This document shows positions 5,236 to 8,021 of a stretch of 8,021 nt of DNA, piece after piece. How positions within the stretch are numbered: position 1 is the stretch's first letter; each line of letters starts with the position of its first letter. A model generated the notes under the pieces. That model searched no databases. It was given only the letters and a program-made list of their open reading frames with translations, and was not told the origin of the DNA. This stretch comes from Actinomyces sp. (lineage in GTDB: Bacteria; Actinomycetota; Acidimicrobiia; Acidimicrobiales; Aldehydirespiratoraceae), in NCBI GenBank assembly GCA_003697065.1, contig RFFY01000063.1:1-8021 (forward strand), given 5' to 3'. The translations under genes and the position numbers were made by a program.

Positions 5236-7184
5236 GCGGGCACCTCGGCGGGCGGACGGCGCTCGAGGAGACGCACGGGGACCTCGCCGCCCGACGACAG
5301 ATCGACGCCGGTGCCCTGGCTGCCACCCGCGGGAGGAAGCGGTGAGGCGACCACGTGCTCGATGCCGTAACCGGTGCAGGCACCGCAGTCGTAGCACGGC
5401 GTCCAGCGGCAGTCCGGGAGTCCGACCTCGGCGAGGGCGTCACGCCAGTCCTGCCACAGGAAGTCGCGGTGCAGGCCGGCCGAGAGGTGATCCCACGGCA
5501 GGACCTCGTCCTCGCGCCGGTGACGGTGCACGTACCAGTCGATGTCGAGCCCGTGGGCGGCCATGGCCCGCTCCCAGCGCGCCAGATCGAAGTGCTCGGA
5601 CCACTCCTGGAAGGTGCCACCCTCGCGCCAGACCTGCTCGATGACCGCCCCGATGCGCCGGTCACCGCGGCTGGCGATGCCCTCGACCAGGGTGGCGCGC
5701 GGATCGTGCCACTTGAGCTGCACCCCCCGGGCCCGACGCAGCTCGTCGCGCAGGAGCCCGATCTTGCGACCGAGTTCCTCGCTGGTGTTCTGGCCGAACC
5801 ACTGGAAGGGGGTGAAGGGCTTGGGCACGAAGCCCCCCACCGACACCGTCACCGAGGGCGATCGGTGATGGGACCGCCCCAACTCGACGCAGTTGCGGGC
5901 CAGCTCGGCGATCCCGAGGGTGTCGGCGTCGGTCTCGGTGGGGAGTCCGGTGAGGAAGTAGAGCTTCATCCGGCGCCAGCCCTGGCTGTAGGCCGACTCG
6001 ACGGCTCCGTAGAGGTCCTCTTCACGGATGAGCTTGTTGATCACCTGACGCAGACGCCACGAGCCCGCCTCGGGAGCGAAGGTCAACCCGGTGCGCCGGG
6101 CCCTCTGGATCTGGGCGGCGAGCCCCACCGTGAAGGCGTCCACCCGCAGGCTGGGCAGGGCGACCGACACCTGGCCGCAGCCGGCGTCGCTGACCGTGTC
6201 GGCCACCACCTCCTCGATCCCGCTGAAGTCGGCGGTCGACAGGGAGGTGAGGGAGACCTCGTCGTAGCCCGTGCGGGCCAGTCCCTCGCGGATCATGGTG
6301 CGGACCTGCTCGGCGGGCCGCTCGCGGACCGGTCGGGTGATCATGCCCGCCTGGCAGAAACGACACCCCCGGGTGCACCCGCGGAAGACCTCGACGTTGA
6401 GACGGTCGTGGACGACCTCGGTGAGGGGGACCAGCTGACGCCGGGGGTAGGGCCAGTCGGCGAGGTCGGCGACCGTGCGCTTCTCCACCACCGGGGGGAC
6501 GTCGGCGAAGCGGGGTTCGACGGCCACCAGGTCCCGCCCCCGGTAGGTCACCTCGTACAGGGACGGCACGTACACGCCGGGCACACGGGCCAGGGCGCGG
6601 AGCACCTCGTGGCGGTCCTCGCGGCCCGAGGCCAGCCAGTCGGCCACCACCTCGGTGATCTCGCCCACGACCTCCTCGCCGTCGCCGAGGACGGCGATGT
6701 CGACGAAGTCGGCGATCGGCTCGGGGTTGAAGGCGCAGTGCCCACCGACGGCCACCAGGGGGTGGTGGGCCCGGCGGTCGGCGCTGCGCACGGGGACACC
6801 GGCCAGATCGATGCAGTTGAGCAGGTTGGTGTAGGTGAGCTCGGCGGCGAGGTTGAACGCCAGGACGTGGAACTCGCCCGCCGGGCGGTGGGTGTCGACG
6901 GAGAAGAGGGGGATGCCCTCGCTCCGCATGATGGCCTCGAGGTCGACCCAGGGGGCATAGGCGCGTTCGGCCGCGGCGTCGGGACGCTCGTTGAGGATCT
7001 CGTAGAGGATCTGCAGGCCCTGGTTGGGCAGACCGACCTCGTAGGTGTCGGGGTAGGTGAGCAACCACGACACGATGCCGGGGCCGTGGCGGGGGGTGAG
7101 CGCCCCGTCCTCACACCCGATGTAGCGGGCCGGCTTCGACACCCGTGACAGCACGGTCTCGAGACGGGGCCACACCGACGACAT
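5232..7184 (-). CDS. Radical SAM protein with B12-binding-like N-terminal domain, TIGR03960 family
   Basis: A 650-residue cytoplasmic protein. Residues about 20-190 resemble a cobalamin-binding-type domain (LAFNLAAELTYTNLLNCIDL at 108-127, VGGHCAFNPEP, VLGDGEE at 165-171), but the canonical DxHxxG cobalamin-ligand motif is not evident. The radical SAM domain follows, with the [4Fe-4S] motif Cys270-x3-Cys274-x2-Cys277 (GCTRGCRFC), then SLTSLSTADFSG, FAPEAGS (369-375) and LYFLTGLPTETD (408-419), typical of radical SAM barrels. The C-terminal part has a second Cys cluster (Cys592, 597, 600, 603; PCYDCGAC) that could hold another metal or cluster. The substrate is unknown to me. The ATG at 7184 has no Shine-Dalgarno but has TACGAT six bases upstream. 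The last 40 residues are Pro/Gly-rich and look unstructured. It is coupled to the DUF2344 gene by a 4-base overlap and lies 43 bases after rodA. Confidence 0.93.
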   Translation of the reverse strand: MSSVWPRLETVLSRVSKPARYIGCEDGALTPRHGPGIVSWLLTYPDTYEVGLPNQGLQILYEILNERPDAAAERAYAPWVDLEAIMRSEGIPLFSVDTHRPAGEFHVLAFNLAAELTYTNLLNCIDLAGVPVRSADRRAHHPLVAVGGHCAFNPEPIADFVDIAVLGDGEEVVGEITEVVADWLASGREDRHEVLRALARVPGVYVPSLYEVTYRGRDLVAVEPRFADVPPVVEKRTVADLADWPYPRRQLVPLTEVVHDRLNVEVFRGCTRGCRFCQAGMITRPVRERPAEQVRTMIREGLARTGYDEVSLTSLSTADFSGIEEVVADTVSDAGCGQVSVALPSLRVDAFTVGLAAQIQRARRTGLTFAPEAGSWRLRQVINKLIREEDLYGAVESAYSQGWRRMKLYFLTGLPTETDADTLGIAELARNCVELGRSHHRSPSVTVSVGGFVPKPFTPFQWFGQNTSEELGRKIGLLRDELRRARGVQLKWHDPRATLVEGIASRGDRRIGAVIEQVWREGGTFQEWSEHFDLARWERAMAAHGLDIDWYVHRHRREDEVLPWDHLSAGLHRDFLWQDWRDALAEVGLPDCRWTPCYDCGACTGYGIEHVVASPLPPAGGSQGTGVDLSSGGEVPVRLLERRPPAEVPA

Positions 7185-7190
7185 GCGACG

Positions 7191-7196
7191 ATCGTA
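7191..7196 (-). promoter_or_regulatory. Putative -10 hexamer for leaderless radical SAM mRNA
   Basis: On the minus strand TACGAT fits TANNNT and is followed by six bases (CGTCGC) and the ATG at 7184. No Shine-Dalgarno is present, which is the textbook leaderless arrangement. A -35 is not evident. It lies in the 43-base gap after rodA, so the radical SAM-DUF2344-rne unit may have its own promoter besides any read-through from rodA. The hexamer overlaps an 8-bp palindrome (ACGATCGT, 7188-7195), perhaps by chance. Confidence 0.5.
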
Positions 7197-7227
7197 CCGG
7201 GGTGGGCGCGACGACCGGCAGATGCGG

Positions 7228-8021
7228 TCAGCTGAAGCGGCGCCGGTGGACGCCGGCCACCAGACCCAAAGCGACCAGGGACGTGATCATCGACGAGCCC
7301 CCGTAGGACACGAGGGGCAGGGGAATACCGGTCACCGGCATCATCCCCATCGTCATGCCCACCGACTGGAAGATCTGGAACAGGAACATCACCATCACCC
7401 CGACCGCGATCAGGCGGTCGAAGCGGTCCCGGGCCCGCATGGCGATGCGCCAGATCCGGAACACGAGCAGGCCGAACAGGCCCAACAGCAGGCCCGCCCC
7501 GCGGAACCCGAGTTCCTCGCCGGCCACGGTGAAGATGAAGTCGGTCTGCTGTTCGGGGACGAGGTCGGAGCGGGTCTGGGTGCCCTGGAACAGGCCCTGA
7601 CCGGTCAGACCCCCGTTGCCGATGGCGATCTGGGCCTGCTCGGCGTTGTAGGCGTAGGGCGCCAGATCCGGAGACACCTCCTCCTCGTCGAACAGGAAGA
7701 TCGTGAGGCGGGCCTTCTGGTAGTCGGCGAGCACGTCGGACTGGAAGACGGCGAAGGTTCCGGTGGCGGCCACCAGGGCCAAAGCGACGATCACCCGGGC
7801 CCGGACCCCGCTGACGACCACGAGAGCCACCGTCACCGCCACGTAGACGAGCACGGTTCCCAGATCGGGCTGGAGCAGGATCAGGGCCACGAGCAGGCCC
7901 ACGCTGGCCAAAGCGGCGGCCAGGCGACGCAGGGGCAGGCGCTCGCTCGAGAGGATCCACGCCAGGGCCACGATGGCCACGAGCTTGCCGGGCTCGGAGG
8001 GCTGGAAGCGGATCCCGGCCA
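7228..8021 (-). CDS. rodA: RodA, SEDS peptidoglycan glycosyltransferase (C-terminal part)
   Basis: The 5' end lies beyond the right edge; about 264 residues of an expected 370-400 are present. The first visible residues read AGIRFQPSEPGKL, the SEDS family motif after the RW(I/L)xLG segment, so the frame is open at the edge and the internal GTG near 7980 is not the start. Several membrane helices follow, with the family motifs LQPDLGT, then QIAIGNGGLTGQG, QGTQ, and VPEQQTDFIFTVAGEELG. The Asp in TDFIF (codon at 7540-7542) corresponds to the Asp essential for polymerisation. GMMPVTGIPLPLVSYGGSS is the C-terminal hallmark. RodA polymerises lipid II into glycan strands with a class B PBP during elongation. 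RodA is favoured over FtsW by motif style and by its place beside TIGR03960, a common actinobacterial context in which mreBCD and a PBP2 gene lie upstream. The C-terminal tail is short and basic (HRRRFS). Confidence 0.93.
   Translation of the reverse strand, partial: AGIRFQPSEPGKLVAIVALAWILSSERLPLRRLAAALASVGLLVALILLQPDLGTVLVYVAVTVALVVVSGVRARVIVALALVAATGTFAVFQSDVLADYQKARLTIFLFDEEEVSPDLAPYAYNAEQAQIAIGNGGLTGQGLFQGTQTRSDLVPEQQTDFIFTVAGEELGFRGAGLLLGLFGLLVFRIWRIAMRARDRFDRLIAVGVMVMFLFQIFQSVGMTMGMMPVTGIPLPLVSYGGSSMITSLVALGLVAGVHRRRFS

Noticed and set aside
6885..6897. DTHRPAG in the radical SAM protein (residues 97-103) as the cobalamin ligand motif DxHxxG
   Set aside because: The spacing is DxHxxxG, not DxHxxG, and it lies where family members, as I recall them, do not keep the His. 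Cobalamin binding is not claimed.
5355..7148. A 597-codon open frame on the plus strand, opposite the radical SAM gene
   Set aside because: It is the mirror of a strongly supported gene. High third-position GC removes stop codons from the antisense frame; the translation is Gly/Val/Asp-rich with no recognisable domain.
7185..7227. A terminator between rodA and the radical SAM gene
   Set aside because: No stem longer than a few bases and no T-run; only short GC palindromes expected by chance.

Overview
The window is very GC-rich, with G or C at nearly every third codon position. Its gene order (rodA, a TIGR03960-type radical SAM gene, a TIGR03936/DUF2344 gene, an RNase E/G gene with a long disordered N-terminus, rplU, rpmA) is typical of Actinobacteria. 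The style of the RNase E and of the dNTPase fits the class Acidimicrobiia best; that assignment is inference from sequence style, not from a marker gene.

Layout. Positions 1-751 (minus strand) hold two tandem TadE-like pseudopilin genes, the second cut by the left edge; they belong to a Flp/Tad pilus locus that continues outside. Positions 752-871 are a short divergent promoter region. A plus-strand HD-domain dNTP triphosphohydrolase gene (872-1999) converges on the minus-strand block that fills 2033-8021. Read 5'->3' on the minus strand, that block is: the 3' part of rodA (cell-wall glycosyltransferase), a 650-residue radical SAM protein, its DUF2344 partner (4-base ATGA overlap), RNase E/G, then ribosomal proteins L21 and L27. 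The usual next gene in many genomes, obg, is absent; the convergent dNTPase gene lies there instead.

Functional logic. The block links envelope elongation (RodA) to RNA and ribosome biology: RNase E for mRNA/rRNA processing, L21 and L27 for the 50S subunit. Between them sits the radical SAM/DUF2344 pair, whose substrate is unknown to me. Translation signals split into two classes. Genes inside operons (the 5'-cut tadE, DUF2344, rne) have Shine-Dalgarno sequences at good spacing. Three genes that would open transcription units (the dNTPase gene, rplU, the radical SAM gene) lack one and have a TANNNT -10-like hexamer 6-9 bases before the start codon, the arrangement of leaderless or near-leaderless actinobacterial mRNAs.

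No CRISPR array, insertion sequence, tRNA, rRNA or phage gene is visible. Most of the window is conserved housekeeping sequence. The most interesting points are the radical SAM/DUF2344 pair beside RNase E, the repeat-bearing RNase E N-terminus, the altered HD motif in the dNTPase, and the leaderless-start pattern.
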